From Euwallacea fornicatus (taxonomy: Eukaryota > Arthropoda > Insecta > Coleoptera > Curculionidae), in the NCBI RefSeq assembly GCF_040115645.1, contig NC_089564.1:1116001-1180000 (forward strand): DNA of 64,000 nucleotides, in the 5' to 3' direction. How positions within the stretch are numbered: position 1 is the first letter of the stretch; the number at the start of each line of letters is the position of its first letter. Position numbers and translations under genes: made by a program. This document shows, in pieces, positions 61,760 to 64,000 of the stretch. The notes beneath the pieces were generated by a model. The model saw only the letters and a list, made by a program, of their open reading frames with translations, did not search any database and was not told where the DNA came from.

Positions 61760-61782
61760 ATGCTTTTTTTCGCAGGTAAAAG
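61760..61782 (+). promoter_or_regulatory. Weak candidate recursive splice site
   Basis: ATGCTTTTTTTCGCAG (AG ends 61775) is fused to GTAAAA. The acceptor is good but GTAAAA is a poor donor, and no strong second donor follows within 60 nt. Included only because it shares strand and layout with the better sites. Confidence 0.2.
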
Positions 61783-64000
61783 GTACTTATTAAAATATTC
61801 CAAAACTAGTTTTCAATGGCGTTTCAGGACCAAAATTGAGGACTTCGGTGAGCGATTTAATCTGGGCAGTTGCTGGAAGTCCTAATTCTTAGATAACTAA
61901 AATTAAACGAGAGGGTATTAAACTTTTTCGGTTCGGCTCTAAGTTGTGTCAGAAAGAAAACGGGACTTCAGGAAACACGCCAACATCTATCAAAGAGAAG
62001 AATTTCGTTATTATGCCGTCCGATTAAGCAGGTTTTATGGCATCGGTTTATGGTTTAGAGGAACATAAATTTAGCAGCGTTTCGCCATATTACCATCGCT
62101 TGAGCATAACGCATGCGGCGGACAAGGGACGGGAATGTGTGTCACTCAAACTGGATAACTCAATAGGAACACAAACAGTCGAACCTATCAAGACGTTTCC
62201 AAGGAAGCTGCCGTTCCAGAAAAGCGTTTTACTGGCACCCCAATTACCAGTCATTAGCCAATTGGCAAACGGCGCTTGACCCAAAATCTCGAGAAACCGT
62301 TTTCCAGAATAGTTCTCTAGCCGGTTCTCTAAAATAATACATTAGGAAATCGGTTACTGCCAAGAGCTGGAACTAATAGGAAAGTTTTCGATATCTTTCC
62401 GATTTCGACTTCGGACCGAATGTTTCCAGAAAGTTTCGATTCCATAGACACGTCCTTATCGCGCTTCCTGTTGCAAGCTTTTCGAGAAAATATAGAGCTG
62501 TGGATAAGATAACCTCTCGATTATCGAAGGATTTATAATATTCTTGTTGACTTGAGTTGTTCAACACTATCCACCACTTTATCAATCCCGTCGGCTCGAC
62601 GTACGCGCCGCTGTCATAATGATGATAACTGGTTAGCTCTAACTTCAAAAAAGAAACTGACAGTTTAATGGAAAACGGTGTAGACGTGAAACAATACCAC
62701 TTTGGCAAGGTAGTCCACGATGCAGTTTGAAGGGGACACGATGATTGATTCAAAAGTGCATACGAGCGGGTACTGCCAACTGCGTGTTCAGTTTTTTTCC
62801 GCTGCATTCATGAAATTAGGAATATCTAGAATGAATAATTCCGCCAAGACGTACGCCGTTAAGCTCCCACCGTCCACGTTAGTACCGTGCGAGTGTGTAC
62901 ATGGTCGTACCGAAATACGATTTTCGGAGATCTTTGTGCGTTTCGGTAAAGTTACTCGCGGCGATATGTCTATTATTATATAGGTACAACTGGTGGATGC
63001 GCTTGGAAGTACTATTAACAAGTGGCTGCAAACATTCGAAGATGCCACTTCAAGAGAATTTGAGACTCTTCACATGGTCAACTACTGGACGGCTTTTCTC
63101 ATCTCTCTCTCTTGTCCTTCCTCTATAACATTTACGATTTACGATATCTTACCCCGCGCGTATGGACAAGTAAAATAAGTCGGCCCATATAGCGGGGGCA
63201 CCAGATTGGGAAAGCCGAAGGTTTGCCGCAGCTGACGAGGAAACCGCGAGAGAAAAAAACAGGATCCGCTGGGTTTCTGTGGGAAAAAAGGAATTTTTTT
63301 TCTTGCCACCTGTTTTACCGACATTTATGTGCCTCATTTCGAAACAAATTTGCGCTAAACTGCGTACTTTTCCTGGCAAAATGTAAACGACGAAGTTGTA
63401 TTTGACTTTCTGATTTTTTCCTCTGGGGACATCTAAAAAAGGTGTCTATGAAAGACGACCTCGTCCGATCCAAGAACTTGGCTAAAATTCGAATTTGGAA
63501 AGAACACGGTGGGAACCAGGGAGGGAGCAATGAGAAGCGCAGCACCATGCGTTTCCGCCAGAGGCTAATGGAGGCGCTAATGGGAAATGATGCGGTTAAA
63601 TATGCAAACGCTTTAAAATGGAATTGCAGTGATACATTTCGACAGGGGAGGAGAAATCGTGCAGTAGAAGGAAGCTGCTTATGAGAAAAAAATGGGAAGA
63701 AATTAAGGGGAATTTAAAGCCGACCGATTCATGGAAAGTGAAGAAAATGCTCGGAACAGATCTATCGTGAAAGGAGTAACTTGAAAAACAAAATTTTACG
63801 GGGTGATTTTACGTCTGTTAGTGACGTGCACTCTTAAATACATAATGAGATCGTCAATAGAGGTAAATGTCGAAGAGTGACGCGAGCGTTGGTTAGGAAG
63901 ATACGAAATCCTGACGTTACTCACATTCGCCATTTCGTTACAGTCAATTTACCGGCAGAAAATGTTTTTCCCCGGTCGAATTATACCTGGAAAACGGAAG
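61783..64000. other. No recognisable gene
   Basis: The longest frame, 144 codons on the minus strand (62373-62807), shows no domain. No repeat or transposon is recognised to the end of the window. Confidence 0.4.

Noticed and set aside
62373..62807. 144-codon minus-strand frame
   Set aside because: No domain or family, start codon not assured, length attainable by chance in 64 kb over six frames.

Overview
This 64 kb window looks like arthropod, most likely insect, nuclear DNA from a gene-poor region, either one or more very long introns or an intergenic tract. Reading frames are short on both strands; the longest is 218 codons and is itself built from a transposon remnant plus a tandem repeat. 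CpG is not depleted, Tc1/mariner-type transposon relics are abundant, and I see no bacterial gene spacing, Shine-Dalgarno sites, rRNA or tRNA. I recognise no intact host protein-coding gene. I cannot place the species or name a host gene.

Layout. 0-12 kb: unannotated DNA carrying four small tandem arrays (24-bp units at 2.3 kb, 21-bp at 4.6 kb, a CTA run at 5.3 kb, about 20-bp at 6.5 kb), a perfect 18-bp CG-rich palindrome at 2.85 kb, and a possible minus-strand first coding exon at 11.5 kb. 12-31 kb: mostly blank, with two strong recursive-splicing-like sites on the plus strand (12.86 and 23.05 kb), a C-rich tract and a perfect 16-bp-arm hairpin at 15.2-15.4 kb, a candidate minus-strand cassette exon at 26.1 kb, and a long imperfect hairpin at 28.3 kb. 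31-34 kb: a transposon cluster. It holds a complete 776-bp element with 118-bp inverted ends and a gutted transposase, then a longer decayed mariner-type transposase with a seven-unit 19-bp minisatellite between its second and third catalytic aspartates. 34-45 kb: a candidate short intron at 37.7 kb, a 58-bp-unit array at 37.9-38.2 kb, and a second terminal-inverted-repeat element (40.4-41.2 kb). 43.5-45.3 kb: a weaker and a strong third recursive-splice-like site. 46.6-48.6 kb: two copies of a third inverted-repeat family in opposite orientation. 51.8-54.0 kb is AT-rich and is followed by a GC-rich block. 57-60 kb: a possible transposase N-terminal scrap and a degraded Tc1-like transposase (59.8-60.13 kb, minus). 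60.25 kb: a 48-nt candidate minus-strand exon. The remainder is blank.

The most interesting signal is three plus-strand sites where a pyrimidine-rich 3' splice site is fused directly to a 5' splice site (CAG|GT), each followed 39-49 nt later by a second strong donor (GTGAGT or GTAAGT). This is the architecture described for recursive-splice exons in very long introns. I found no comparably strong site on the minus strand, which suggests that much of the window is the inside of a giant plus-strand intron. The second notable signal is the minisatellite inside the transposase, whose 133 bp exactly accounts for the excess spacing between the catalytic residues. Both are read by eye and need RNA data or alignments to confirm.
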